From Shimia haliotis (GTDB taxonomy: Bacteria > Pseudomonadota > Alphaproteobacteria > Rhodobacterales > Rhodobacteraceae), in the NCBI RefSeq assembly GCF_900114415.1, contig NZ_FOSZ01000002.1, positions 248,001-312,000 of the forward strand: 64,000 nucleotides of DNA, given 5' to 3'. The notes under the pieces are model-generated. The model saw nothing but the letters and a program-made list of their open reading frames with translations, was not told the origin of the DNA and made no database searches. The translations under genes and the position numbers were made by a program. Positions 30,256 through 38,947 of this stretch are shown here, one piece after another; the stretch's first letter is position 1; each line of letters begins with the position of its first letter.

Positions 30256-30930
30256 TTATGCGTCCAACTGGCGGCTAAGGATCGTGGCGAACTCATCGGC
30301 AAAAGCTTCGTATCCGGCGATGACCCGGTCGCTGTCCGCGCTCAGCTTGTTGTAAAAAATCACGGCAGGAATGGCGGCCAGTAGCCCCAAACCGGTCGCC
30401 AAAAGCGCTTCGGCAATACCAGGTGCGACCACGGCGAGGTTGGTGTTCTGCTGCGCCGCAATTTCGATAAAGGCATTCATGATGCCCCAGACCGTACCAA
30501 ACAGGCCAACAAACGGCGCCGTCGACCCGACAGTCGCCAAAATCGGCAACCCGTGCTGCAACTCATCCGCTTCTTTTGCAATGGCCACGTCCATGCTCCG
30601 GTCAATCCGGCTTGTGGCATTGGCAATCAACACCCCGTCCTGACGATGGCTGCGCTGCCATTCCACCATGCCGGCGGCAAACACCCGCGCCGAACGCCCA
30701 CTCGGCTCCGGTCCCAGCTCTTCAAACAGTTTGTCCAAAGGCTCGCCCGACCAGAACGCCCGATCAAACTGCGCCGCTTCCCGACGGGCTTTGCGATACA
30801 TGATGTGCTTCTGGATGATCACCGACCATGACCAGAAAGACGCCACGATCAGCATCACCATCACCAGTTTCACGGTCAGGGTTGCGCGCGCGAAAAGCGC
30901 CCACATCGAAAAATCGACTGCTGCTTCCAT
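30256..30930 (-). CDS. tolQ: Tol-Pal motor protein TolQ (MotA/TolQ/ExbB family)
   Basis: 224 residues with three membrane helices: residues about 18-36 (KLVMVMLIVASFWSW), and a later pair containing TVGSTAPFVGLFGTVWGIMNAF and GIAEALLATGLGLLAAIPAV, the conserved channel-forming segments. It is the stator of the Tol motor. It is the first gene of the tol operon; a GAGCAGG site precedes the ATG. A promoter probably lies in the 115-bp gap to ybgC, although ybgC could read through. Confidence 0.97.
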   Translation of the reverse strand: MEAAVDFSMWALFARATLTVKLVMVMLIVASFWSWSVIIQKHIMYRKARREAAQFDRAFWSGEPLDKLFEELGPEPSGRSARVFAAGMVEWQRSHRQDGVLIANATSRIDRSMDVAIAKEADELQHGLPILATVGSTAPFVGLFGTVWGIMNAFIEIAAQQNTNLAVVAPGIAEALLATGLGLLAAIPAVIFYNKLSADSDRVIAGYEAFADEFATILSRQLDA

Positions 30931-31045
30931 AATGCCTGCTCTACTACTTTTGGCCCTCTGTCGGGGCTTTGATTTGCTGGAAAGTTAACGCAGGTCCAGT
31001 GGGAAAGCTATCAATTTGGCGTTAGAAGCCGGGATAAGCCCGCAA

Positions 31046-31432
31046 TTAGTGCACCATTTGGCGGATATCCGCCGGTAGCCGCACGGGCTGTCCGGTTTCG
31101 TTCATGCACACAACCGTAACGGTGGCCTGAAACAAAACCTCTTCCCCACGCTTTACCCACTGCTCCATCACCAGCCGCGCGGCGCTGACGCTGGCCACTT
31201 TAGTTTCCACTGTCAGAAGGTCGTCCAAAACCGCACTGCCAAGATAGTCGCATTCCACCCGCCGCACAGCAAAGACGATGCCCTCGGCCTTCATCTCGTG
31301 CTGATCCATACCGATCTCGCGCACCCATTCGCTGCGCCCGCGTTCGATGAATTTGAGATAGTTTGCATAATAAACGATCCCCGCCATATCGGTGTCTTCA
31401 TAGTAAACGCGGATCGGCAGGGTGTAGATCAT
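31046..31432 (-). CDS. ybgC: Tol-Pal-associated acyl-CoA thioesterase YbgC
   Basis: 128-residue hotdog thioesterase starting RVYYEDTDMAGIVYYANYLKFIERGRSEW; Asp15 is the catalytic aspartate of the 4-hydroxybenzoyl-CoA thioesterase type. YbgC hydrolyses short acyl-CoA or acyl-ACP and associates with phospholipid synthesis at the inner membrane. Its position just before tolQ is the standard order. It is preceded by the MscS gene and a GC-rich hairpin. Confidence 0.93.
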   Translation of the reverse strand: MIYTLPIRVYYEDTDMAGIVYYANYLKFIERGRSEWVREIGMDQHEMKAEGIVFAVRRVECDYLGSAVLDDLLTVETKVASVSAARLVMEQWVKRGEEVLFQATVTVVCMNETGQPVRLPADIRQMVH

Positions 31433-31482
31433 GGCAAAAACTCCGAGAAATATGTGGTGGAATGCGTAGGTGGAAACCGACG

Positions 31483-31503
31483 CAGGGGCAAGTCCTGCCC
31501 CTG
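31483..31503 (-). terminator. GC-rich hairpin after the mechanosensitive channel gene
   Basis: CAGGGGCA at 31483-31490 and TGCCCCTG at 31496-31503 form a perfect 8-bp stem with a 5-nt loop, directly after the channel stop codon on the minus strand. No T-run follows. Confidence 0.45.
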
Positions 31504-31505
31504 TC

Positions 31506-32789
31506 TCAGTTTTCCACGGAGATCAAATGCACATCGCGTTGCGGGAAAGGGATCGAAATGCCTTCCGCATCGAACCGCTCCTTAACTTGGCCCGTCAAAT
31601 CCCAATAGACATCCCAATAGTCGTCTGTTTTCACCCAAGGTCGGCAGAAAAGATTGACCGAACTGTCTCCCAACTCGCCAACAAAAATTGCCGGTTCAGG
31701 ATCGGTCAAACAGCGCTTGTCCGCCGCGACCAGCGACTTGAGAACTTCAAGCGCTTCCGGTGCACTGTCGGAATAGGCAATCCCAAAAACCAGATCGACC
31801 CGTCGGGTTTTGGCGGCGCTCACGTTGGTGATCACATCCCCCCAGATCTTGGAGTTCGGCACCACAATGATCTGGTTGTCAAACGTGCGAATCTGGGTGG
31901 ACACAACCGACATGTCATCCACGACACCACTGGCTCCCGACACCTCAATGAAATCTCCGGTGTCAAAGGGCTTCAGCACCATGATCATCAGCCCGCTTGC
32001 CAGATTCCCCAGCGTGTCCTGTAGCGCAAAGCCAATGATAAAGCTGAGCCCGCCAAACACAGCAAACAACGGAGTCACGTTCACGCCCGCAATACCCAAC
32101 GCCACCATGAGGCCAATGAAAACCGTGAACCAATACACAACCGTCAGGACAAAATTCTGCAACAGCAGGGACATTGCCGGCAAACGATGCAGCGAGCGCG
32201 CAACGATACCTCGAACAAACCGCGCGATAAAAAGCAGCACCACAAAGGCAATCACAAACACGCTCAATTGCATCAACAGCCCGATCCCACCATCGCGCGA
32301 CCCCATCCAGCCCAGCACGATTGCCACCATCGTTCGGGCATCCGAAGCCTGCAGCGTGGCACTCGACATTGCCGTTAGAAACTTCTGGTGTGGTGTGATG
32401 TCGTCAACAGCCCCGCCCTTCGCCGCCCAGTTCGCCAGGATCGTTCGGTAATTCTTGGCAACCCGCGCCTGTTCTTCGGACGTATTGGCAACCGCCATTC
32501 TGGCGGTCTCTGCGGCAGATCCGGTCAGGGTTTCGAGCTTTAAGTTGAGGTCAACAAACTCCGCCATGACGTCGGACATATGGCCCTGCCAAACGGTGGC
32601 CAGTTCAGAAAGCTGGTCGTTTGTAAGCGGAACAACATACAGCTCAAGAGTTTGCGGAGAGACGTCCCTTGAGGAAGCCTTGTCGACCAGTTCGTCGCTC
32701 GACGCCGATGCGACCTGCGCCCAAACGCCAAACAGAAAAACCGAAACAAATCTCAAGAACCAAAGGCTTACCGCTCCGGAATTAGCCAT
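31506..32789 (-). CDS. MscS-family mechanosensitive ion channel
   Basis: 427 residues with a cleavable signal (LWFLRFVSVFLFGVWAQVASA), an extracytoplasmic helical domain of about 130 residues, then several membrane helices and the MscS core: the pore-helix and beta-domain segment GLSFIIGFALQDTLGNLASGLMIMVLKPFDTGDFIEV is diagnostic. It releases solutes across the inner membrane when tension rises. The sequence near GVVDDMSVVSTQIRTFDNQIIVVPN matches the conserved upper vestibule. Likely monocistronic. Confidence 0.9.
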   Translation of the reverse strand: MANSGAVSLWFLRFVSVFLFGVWAQVASASSDELVDKASSRDVSPQTLELYVVPLTNDQLSELATVWQGHMSDVMAEFVDLNLKLETLTGSAAETARMAVANTSEEQARVAKNYRTILANWAAKGGAVDDITPHQKFLTAMSSATLQASDARTMVAIVLGWMGSRDGGIGLLMQLSVFVIAFVVLLFIARFVRGIVARSLHRLPAMSLLLQNFVLTVVYWFTVFIGLMVALGIAGVNVTPLFAVFGGLSFIIGFALQDTLGNLASGLMIMVLKPFDTGDFIEVSGASGVVDDMSVVSTQIRTFDNQIIVVPNSKIWGDVITNVSAAKTRRVDLVFGIAYSDSAPEALEVLKSLVAADKRCLTDPEPAIFVGELGDSSVNLFCRPWVKTDDYWDVYWDLTGQVKERFDAEGISIPFPQRDVHLISVEN

Positions 32790-32914
32790 GTTCGAACCCC
32801 TTCAATGCAACTCCCAGACATCCTTCCCTGTCAGGCAACGCATTTCAAGCTTGCTCATGAAAATGACCACCCGCTCGGTTGCGGATGGCCTTAAAACTGT
32901 GTCAGCGCGCGGAT

Positions 32915-34447
32915 CTAGCCACTGACGCCCGCAAATTTGACGCCGCTCAAATCCGCCATCTCGCGTTTCCACGTGGTGATGTCGTCGTGGTTCAGGTCTG
33001 ACAGGTTTCCATGCCCGCAGGCCCGTGCCAGAACCTGCATCAATTCCACACTGGCCCCGAAATAGCGCGCCAACTTCTCAGCACCGATCTGCACATCCAG
33101 CCGTTTTCGCAGTTCGGGCTTTTGTGTCGCGACGCCGACAGGGCAGTTGTTGGAATTGCACATCCGTGCCGCGATACAGCCCACCGCCTGCATGGCAGAG
33201 TTCGACACCGCCACGGCATCCGCGCCCAAGGCCATGGCTTTGACAAAGTCCTCCGCCACCCGCAGCCCGCCGGTGATCACCAATGTGACCTCGCTGCCCG
33301 CTTTGCTGTCCAGATGCCGCCGCGCGCGGGCCAGTGCCGGAATGGTCGGGACCGAAATGTGGTCGCGGAAGATCAGAGGCGCAGCCCCTGTGCCACCGCC
33401 GCGGCCATCCAGAATGATATAGTCGGCACCGGCTTCAAGCGCGAAATCAATGTCCGCCTCAATATGGTTCGCCGACAACTTGAACCCAATCGGAATACCG
33501 CCAGATCGTTCGCGCACCTGATCCGCCACCTTGGCAAAATCCGCTGGCGTCTTGAGATCCACAAAAGTACTCGGCGAAATCGCCGCCTGCCCCGATTGCA
33601 ATCCACGCACATCGGCAATCTTGCCTTGCACTTTCTCACCAGGCAAGTGACCGCCCGTGCCGGTTTTCGCGCCCTGCCCGCCTTTGAAATGGAACGCCTG
33701 CACGCGCTCGGTCAGTGCAACATCCCAGCCAAACTGCGCGCTCGCCAGTTCATAAAAATAGCGCGAATTCTCGGCTTGCTCCTCGGGCAGCATACCGCCC
33801 TCACCAGAGCAAATTCCGGTGCCCGCCATCTGGGCACCCCGCGCCAATGCGGTCTTGGCCTCTTCGCTCAGCGCCCCATAGCTCATGTCCGACACAAACA
33901 GCGGAATATCCAGCGTCAGCGGCTTTTTGGCCCGAGGCCCGATCACCACCGAGGTCGCCACCGGAGCGTCGTCCAGCAAAGGCTTGCGCGCCACCTGCGC
34001 CGGCAGAATCTGGATATCATCCCAATGAGGCAAATCCTTGCGCGGCACCCCCATTGACCCCATCTCGCCGTGGTGCCCGAGCTTGCTCAACCCATCTCGC
34101 GCCAGTTCATGAATGCGCGCCACAGTTGGCTCCTCGGGTGTCGGTACGGCATCAGGTGTATCAGACACGGGTTTCGGCGCGTGATCTCCGGCCTTAAGGT
34201 CGCCCAGTTTGGCATGGCTCCCATCGCAAAACGGCGCGTTCGCGCTCGCTTTGCACTGACACAGAAACGCTGTGCCGCTTTTGTCTGACACAAATTTCTT
34301 GGGCGTCATGCCGGTGCCAGCATGGCTGCCGTCACAAAACGGCTGGGTCTTGGACCGCCCGCAACTGCACCAGAAATAGCTCTTACCGTCTTCCAACTCG
34401 ACCTTGGTGGGGTTGGTCGCCGCAATAATGGGCACGTCACTTGCCAT
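32915..34447 (-). CDS. CDGSH iron-sulfur domain fused to FMN-binding glutamate-synthase domain
   Basis: 510 residues. Two N-terminal CDGSH motifs supply 3Cys-1His [2Fe-2S] ligands: Cys27, Cys29, Cys38, His42 and Cys63, Cys65, Cys74, His78. From about residue 110 follows the glutamate synthase barrel with DMSYGALSEEAKTALARGA, KGGQGAKTGTGGHLPG and the [3Fe-4S] motif CIAARMCNSNNCPVGVATQ. No glutaminase domain is present, so ammonia or a methylamine would have to be the nitrogen donor, or the enzyme does other redox chemistry. Start has a GGGAGAG site. Soluble; monocistronic by its flanking gaps. Confidence 0.88.
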   Translation of the reverse strand: MASDVPIIAATNPTKVELEDGKSYFWCSCGRSKTQPFCDGSHAGTGMTPKKFVSDKSGTAFLCQCKASANAPFCDGSHAKLGDLKAGDHAPKPVSDTPDAVPTPEEPTVARIHELARDGLSKLGHHGEMGSMGVPRKDLPHWDDIQILPAQVARKPLLDDAPVATSVVIGPRAKKPLTLDIPLFVSDMSYGALSEEAKTALARGAQMAGTGICSGEGGMLPEEQAENSRYFYELASAQFGWDVALTERVQAFHFKGGQGAKTGTGGHLPGEKVQGKIADVRGLQSGQAAISPSTFVDLKTPADFAKVADQVRERSGGIPIGFKLSANHIEADIDFALEAGADYIILDGRGGGTGAAPLIFRDHISVPTIPALARARRHLDSKAGSEVTLVITGGLRVAEDFVKAMALGADAVAVSNSAMQAVGCIAARMCNSNNCPVGVATQKPELRKRLDVQIGAEKLARYFGASVELMQVLARACGHGNLSDLNHDDITTWKREMADLSGVKFAGVSG

Positions 34448-34592
34448 GTCACTCTCCCGTTCGCATGAGGTTGATACACCTCACACTGCACAGAAGTGGA
34501 AATACACAATACCCCCGCAGGCGCACAGAAAGGTGCGGAAATGCGCAGGTTAAGTGGCCGAGGTCGTAGTCCGACCTCCCAAGCCGCGCCCC

Positions 34593-35222
34593 TTAGCTTT
34601 CCAGTCGCAACCGCGCAAAAAGCCGCAAAGCGTGGCTGGCATCCGCCGCCGCGGACGGCATCATCCGGTCATAGGCCGCTGCAATCACGGCGGCAATTTC
34701 CGGCCGCAATACCGTTGCCCCGCTGTCAGGCACCACCGCCAATGGGCTGGTCTCGCGAAACGCCTCCGATCCCCAAGTCACAATCACTTGGACCGCCTCG
34801 CCAAGCGCCAGTGCTTCCGCGGGGATATCCATCATTGCGTCGTTCATCCGCAAGAAAACAAAGGCCGCTTGAATCGCGCCGTCGTTGTCAAAGCGGAACG
34901 CCCGATATTGCGTCGCGTCCGCCGCCTGCAATTTCGCAACAAGACTTTCCAATCCTGGAATCATGCGTCCCAAATCCGGCACATCCAGCAATTCCGCCCA
35001 CTCTCGGAAGAAAAACACCATCAGGTTGCTGCCCAACTCGGGGTCGGTTTCCGCCATCTGGTGCCCGACCAAAGTTGCCACTGCCTCGATCGCCCCTTTC
35101 ACGGTCGCCAGCGTTTCGTCCTGAACACCAAAAACAACCGGCGCAATCGGCCGCCCCCAACGGGCAAAACCATAACTGCCGTCTTCGCGTGTAAACAGCC
35201 GCTCTACGTCTTCGGGGGTCAT
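34593..35222 (-). CDS. conserved hypothetical protein coupled to ruv operon
   Basis: 209 residues, soluble, mixed alpha/beta, with no motif I recognise. Features include FARWGRPIAPVVFGVQDETLATVKGAIEAV near the N terminus and a late block REIAA-type AVIAAAYDRMMPSAAADASHAL. The ATG overlaps the stop of the small gene before it (ATGA), so it is co-translated with ruvB and that small gene. Such proteins seem limited to relatives of this group. Function is unknown; its place may reflect transcription with ruv only. Confidence 0.7.
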   Translation of the reverse strand: MTPEDVERLFTREDGSYGFARWGRPIAPVVFGVQDETLATVKGAIEAVATLVGHQMAETDPELGSNLMVFFFREWAELLDVPDLGRMIPGLESLVAKLQAADATQYRAFRFDNDGAIQAAFVFLRMNDAMMDIPAEALALGEAVQVIVTWGSEAFRETSPLAVVPDSGATVLRPEIAAVIAAAYDRMMPSAAADASHALRLFARLRLES

Positions 35223-35407
35223 ATCTGCGTGTCCTCTTTAGGTCTCAAACAAGCGCCCCACTTCTTGTCCAAAGCCGCGCCGAGGTCCACCCCCTGCCAC
35301 CGCGCAAACAGCAGCAAAAAGCCAAAAAGGTCCGCCAATTCGTCCTCTGGATCACCCGCCAACACCGCCGGATCGCCATCCCGTCCCGCCCGCGGCCAGA
35401 TCCTCAC
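35219..35407 (-). CDS. small 62-residue MazG-like fragment protein
   Basis: The core [21 protein letters not shown] resembles the last helix pair of MazG-type nucleotide pyrophosphohydrolases (E-x-x-D with a hydrophobic helix), but the full catalytic helix bundle is not present. It starts at GTG overlapping the ruvB stop (GTGA) and ends overlapping the next ATG (ATGA), which is strong evidence that it is translated. It may be a degraded MazG-like gene kept for coupling, or a small regulator or partner. The match is by eye and modest. Confidence 0.55.
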   Translation of the reverse strand: MRIWPRAGRDGDPAVLAGDPEDELADLFGFLLLFARWQGVDLGAALDKKWGACLRPKEDTQI

Positions 35408-36429
35408 TCAAACAAACTGGTTTGATCACCCCGCTTTGGCGCTTCAAGTCCCAGATGCCGCCACGCCTTTTGGGCCAACATCCGCCCTCGCGGTGTGCGC
35501 TGAACCAGTCCCTGTTGCAACAAAAACGGCTCAATCACTTCTTCGATGGCATCACGGCTTTCGCTTAGAGCGGCGGAAATCGTGTCTATCCCAACCGGCC
35601 CGCCGCCATAGTTCTCAGCAATGAATGTCAGATACCGTCGGTCGGCCCCATCCAGCCCGAGACTGTCCACCCCAAGACGCGTCAACGCACCATCCGCCAG
35701 CGGCTTGGAGATTGTTCCATCCCCCTCCACCAAGGCAAAATCCACAACCCGCCGCAGCAATCGCCCGGCAATACGTGGCGTCCCGCGAGAACGCCGCGCA
35801 ATCTCACGCGCGCCAGCGTCATCAGCCGGCACGCCCAGCTTGCGGGCATTGCGGGTGACAATCTCGTTCAACTCATCTTCGGTGTAAAACTGCAACCGGG
35901 TCGGAATACCAAACCGGTCGCGCAACGGCGTCGTCAGCAAGCCGAGCCGCGTCGTCGCCCCCACAAGCGTAAAAGGCTGCAACTCGATCCTGACCGTTCG
36001 CGCCGCTGGCCCCTCGCCAATCACCAAATCCAGCTCGAAATCCTCCATCGCCGGATAAAGCACTTCTTCCACAGCCGGATTGAGCCTGTGAATTTCATCA
36101 ATAAACAGCACGTCGCGGGCTTCCAGATTGGTCAGGATTGCCGCCAGATCACCCGCCTTTGCAAGTACAGGGCCGGAGGTCATGCGAAAACTCACCCCAA
36201 GCTCGCGCGCCATGATCTGCGCCAAGGTGGTTTTCCCCAAACCTGGCGGTCCATGAAACAGCGTGTGGTCCATCGCTTCGCCGCGCCGCTTGGCGCTTTC
36301 GATGAATACCCGAAGGTTCGCCCGCGCGTCTCGCTGACCGATAAACTCCTCAAGCGCCTGTGGCCGCAAGGCGCGGTCCGCATCTTCAGGCCGCGGTTCT
36401 GGACGCAATGTCGGGTCTGGTTGATCCAT
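35404..36429 (-). CDS. ruvB: Holliday junction branch migration ATPase RuvB
   Basis: 341 residues. Walker A is [12 protein letters not shown], Walker B is LFIDEIHRL, and the segment [19 protein letters not shown] carries sensor 1 and the arginine-finger region; the C-terminal winged helix ends RTPRGRMLA. It forms hexameric rings that drive branch migration with RuvA. Only 3 bp separate it from ruvA. Confidence 0.97.
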   Translation of the reverse strand: MDQPDPTLRPEPRPEDADRALRPQALEEFIGQRDARANLRVFIESAKRRGEAMDHTLFHGPPGLGKTTLAQIMARELGVSFRMTSGPVLAKAGDLAAILTNLEARDVLFIDEIHRLNPAVEEVLYPAMEDFELDLVIGEGPAARTVRIELQPFTLVGATTRLGLLTTPLRDRFGIPTRLQFYTEDELNEIVTRNARKLGVPADDAGAREIARRSRGTPRIAGRLLRRVVDFALVEGDGTISKPLADGALTRLGVDSLGLDGADRRYLTFIAENYGGGPVGIDTISAALSESRDAIEEVIEPFLLQQGLVQRTPRGRMLAQKAWRHLGLEAPKRGDQTSLFE

Positions 36430-36432
36430 CGT

Positions 36433-37143
36433 TTACCCCTTCGGCGCCAATAGCTTCAGAGCCAATCGGATCAAATCCGCCGCTTCTGCGTCCGGCACAT
36501 CGCCCGCCGCCTCGGCCACCGCTTGCGCCGCCTCTGACGGGCCATAGCCAAGATTGCTCAATGCACTCAACGCATCCGCCTGAACGCTCGCAGCCGCTTG
36601 CGCCGCGGCGCCGCGGGCCGAAGCCCCTGACCTAACCTTTGTCGGTGCGCCGTCCGCGTCGTCAATCACGTCGTCTGCCCTCTGTGGTTCGGCCGGCGCC
36701 TCACCCATCGCCTGAGACAGAGTGCCCCCCAACGCCATGATCTGCGGAGCTTTGTCTTTGAGTTCTATCACCACCCGCTGTGCTGTCTTGGGGCCAATCC
36801 CCTTGGCCGCTTTTATCGCAGTCACATCTCCAAGGGTGATCGCCCGGCTCACGCCATCCGCGCCCAACGTGCCGAGAATGGCCAAAGAGGCCTTTGCACC
36901 AATCCCCTGAACCGACATCAGCAACCGGTGCCACTCTTTCTCCAGAAGCGTGCTGAACCCGAACAGCTGCAACAGATCCTCGCGCACCAACAAATCGGTA
37001 TAAAGCGCCACGGCCTCACCAGCCGGTGGCAGCGTCGCCAACACGCGATCACTGCAATAAACCACATAGCCCACGCCATGTACGTCAATCAGAACGTGGT
37101 CCGTCGTGCGGTATTCCACCCGCCCCGAAATCTTGCCAATCAT
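36433..37143 (-). CDS. ruvA: Holliday junction DNA helicase subunit RuvA
   Basis: 236 residues, somewhat longer than usual (about 200) because of an Ala/Asp-rich insertion (about 150-185) before the C-terminal domain. The N-terminal OB fold starts [11 protein letters not shown]; helix-hairpin-helix motifs are in [21 protein letters not shown] and [17 protein letters not shown]. The C-terminal domain binding RuvB contains [16 protein letters not shown]. It recognises four-way junctions. It overlaps the ruvC stop by 4 bp. Confidence 0.97.
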   Translation of the reverse strand: MIGKISGRVEYRTTDHVLIDVHGVGYVVYCSDRVLATLPPAGEAVALYTDLLVREDLLQLFGFSTLLEKEWHRLLMSVQGIGAKASLAILGTLGADGVSRAITLGDVTAIKAAKGIGPKTAQRVVIELKDKAPQIMALGGTLSQAMGEAPAEPQRADDVIDDADGAPTKVRSGASARGAAAQAAASVQADALSALSNLGYGPSEAAQAVAEAAGDVPDAEAADLIRLALKLLAPKG

Positions 37144-37646
37144 GCGCTCGCCCTCTTGAGTGCCGCGTCATACCCTGCGCCCGCCTTGGCATAGTGCGCA
37201 TGACAAATTGCAATCGCCAGCGCATCGGCCGCGTCGGCGCCCTTGATGCTCACCCCAGGCAATTGCAGCTTCACCATATGCTCGACCTGATGTTTTTCCG
37301 CATGCCCAACGCCAACAACGGTCTTCTTCACCTTGTTGGGGGCATATTCGCCAATGACCAGCCCTGCCTGTGCGGGCACCAACAGGGCAATCCCGCGTGC
37401 CTGACCCAGCTTGAGTGTGCCCGCGCCATCCTTATTCACAAAAGTCTGCTCAATCGCCGCATGGTTGGGCTGAAACTGTGCCACCACATCGGTCAGTTGC
37501 TCATGCAGGCTCAACAACCGCTCCGCCAAATCTCCGCCAACCGAATGGCAAATGCCATTTGCGACATGACTGAGTCGGCTACCTTCCGCGTCGATGACGC
37601 CCCAACCCATGTTGCGCAACCCGGGATCGATCCCCAAAACCCGCAT
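37140..37646 (-). CDS. ruvC: crossover junction endodeoxyribonuclease RuvC
   Basis: 168 residues from [17 protein letters not shown], where Asp7 is the first catalytic aspartate; the other acidic residues lie in AAIEQTFV and [16 protein letters not shown] set the start at 37646 because GAGG lies 7 bp upstream and the longer forms add unrelated sequence; E. coli RuvC has 173 residues. RuvC resolves Holliday junctions after RuvAB migration and here leads the ruvC-ruvA-ruvB operon. Confidence 0.95.
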   Translation of the reverse strand: MRVLGIDPGLRNMGWGVIDAEGSRLSHVANGICHSVGGDLAERLLSLHEQLTDVVAQFQPNHAAIEQTFVNKDGAGTLKLGQARGIALLVPAQAGLVIGEYAPNKVKKTVVGVGHAEKHQVEHMVKLQLPGVSIKGADAADALAIAICHAHYAKAGAGYDAALKRASA

Positions 37647-37980
37647 CTTTTGCCTCACTGCCATAAAGTTTTTCACATTTTTTCCAGCAGTAGCACGAAA
37701 CGAGAACAAACGCCAAGACAATAGCGCGGCGACATTTTGCGACACGGCATCGCCTATCAGCGACACGTGTTAGTCATATGGCAAGAATTTGCGGTCAAAA
37801 GCGACGCGCAACAGGTCGTTTTCCGCCATGTTTTTAAGGCAAATGAGCGACAATCCACCTATGCAACAAACGCATCCCACCTATGCCAAAAATAATCTTG
37901 TTTCCTTAACGCCGCATCCATATTTGCCGGTCATCAAGACAACGCGGACCACCCCAGCATCAACACAAAGGAATTAGGAA
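37647..37980. promoter_or_regulatory. Divergent promoter region between ruvC and the DUF1127 gene
   Basis: 334 bp without a gene. It contains CGACATTTTGCGACACGG (37731-37748) with repeated GCGACA units, one of which forms a 12-bp exact match (reverse orientation) to the region upstream of fhs, and a second GCGACACG at 37759. Closer to the small gene the sequence becomes A/T-rich, and AAAGGAATTAGGA precedes its ATG. Whether it carries SOS control of ruvC is not evident. Confidence 0.4.
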
Positions 37981-38169
37981 ATGGCCTCGATTGACAACAC
38001 CTCGAACACCGCAACCACTGGCCATTTCGGCCAGTTTATCAGCTCCATTGTTGCCTCTGTCGCAGCATGGAATGACACGCGCCTGACTCGCAACGCCTTG
38101 CGGCAGCTCAGCGATCGCGAACTGGAAGACATCGGTCTGTCCCGCGACGATATCGACGGCATCCGCTAA
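37981..38169 (+). CDS. DUF1127 (YjiS-like) small protein
   Basis: 62 residues ending with the DUF1127 pattern TRNALRQLSDRELEDIGLSRDDI. These small proteins are common and often abundant in alphaproteobacteria; several are linked to RNA turnover or phosphate and carbon signalling, with arginines binding RNA. AAAGGAATTAGGA forms the ribosome-binding region. A good hairpin terminator follows 44 bp after the stop, supporting a short, separately expressed transcript. Confidence 0.88.
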   Translation: MASIDNTSNTATTGHFGQFISSIVASVAAWNDTRLTRNALRQLSDRELEDIGLSRDDIDGIR

Positions 38170-38212
38170 GTCGGAATGCCCGCCCGCAAGGGCGACGATA
38201 ACACCGCATTGG

Positions 38213-38244
38213 AAACCGTGGCGCCATCTGGCTCCGCGGTTTTT
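38213..38244 (+). terminator. Intrinsic terminator of the DUF1127 gene
   Basis: AAACCGTGG at 38213-38221 pairs with CCGCGGTTT ending at 38242, with an inner GCC-ATCT-GGC loop stem and one mismatch. A run of five T (38240-38244) closes it on the plus strand. Confidence 0.8.
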
Positions 38245-38258
38245 CTTTGCCCAATAAC

Positions 38259-38294
38259 AAAACAGCCCCGAGGAGAGAGACCCGGGGCTGTTTT
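38259..38294. terminator. Bidirectional terminator
   Basis: AAAACAGCCCCG at 38259-38270 and CGGGGCTGTTTT at 38283-38294 form a perfect 12-bp stem with A-tract and T-tract on opposite sides, so it can end both the + strand DUF1127 transcript and the - strand transcript of the membrane protein gene that stops at 38332. Confidence 0.88.
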
Positions 38295-38331
38295 GTGTGA
38301 TCTTGGAGGGATCAACAAATTTCGAATTGGC

Positions 38332-38679
38332 TTAGAAGATGGTCTTGAGCTGCAGCGCAACCCAGCGGCTCACCGGATCAGGGCGCATGGTAAAGGACGC
38401 CACCTGCTCGACAGTCGAGGCATCCGCCATGCGAGACACTTCCTGCGCATAAAAGTCGGGACCAAATTGAGCGATCAGAAGCCCTTTGACGCCAAAGAAG
38501 GCCACCGCGATCATCGTCACCCCCATCCAGGGGAAGCTACGGCGATTGGCTTTACCTTTGACAACAACATACCCGTTGCGGGTCACGACGACGGACTCAC
38601 GCCCTTTGCGGCCAGTCTTGGCCTGCTTGCGATAGATCTTGGCAAGACGGTCGTGAAATTCTGCGTAGGACTCACTCAT
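38332..38679 (-). CDS. conserved hypothetical membrane-anchored protein
   Basis: 115 residues. A charged N terminus (AKIYRKQAKTGRKGRESVVV) leads to one membrane helix, WMGVTMIAVAFFGVKGLLIAQFG (about residues 51-73), and a C-terminal part of about 40 residues that would lie in the periplasm if the positive-inside rule holds. No known motif. It stands between two non-coding gaps and ends at a bidirectional terminator, so it is probably monocistronic. Function unknown. Confidence 0.7.
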   Translation of the reverse strand: MSESYAEFHDRLAKIYRKQAKTGRKGRESVVVTRNGYVVVKGKANRRSFPWMGVTMIAVAFFGVKGLLIAQFGPDFYAQEVSRMADASTVEQVASFTMRPDPVSRWVALQLKTIF

Positions 38680-38947
38680 GACACTAGCTCAACATTTGGC
38701 CCCCACCAAACGTGTTCAAAGTCGCGCCGAAATGTGGCGGAAATAAGGCAAAGGACTTGAAATACGGCAAAATCAGGACAAATCTGGCAATAATGCCAAA
38801 GTCTTAGGGGGATTTTGGAAACAGTGCCGAGGCCAGCCATCAACTGTTTTAAAATGGCAAACAATGGGTTCGACACAGTCACAAAAAAGGGCGACCAACG
38901 CCGCCCGATTCTCAAGATACGTTAAGATCCGCCTAAAGAGACAAATG

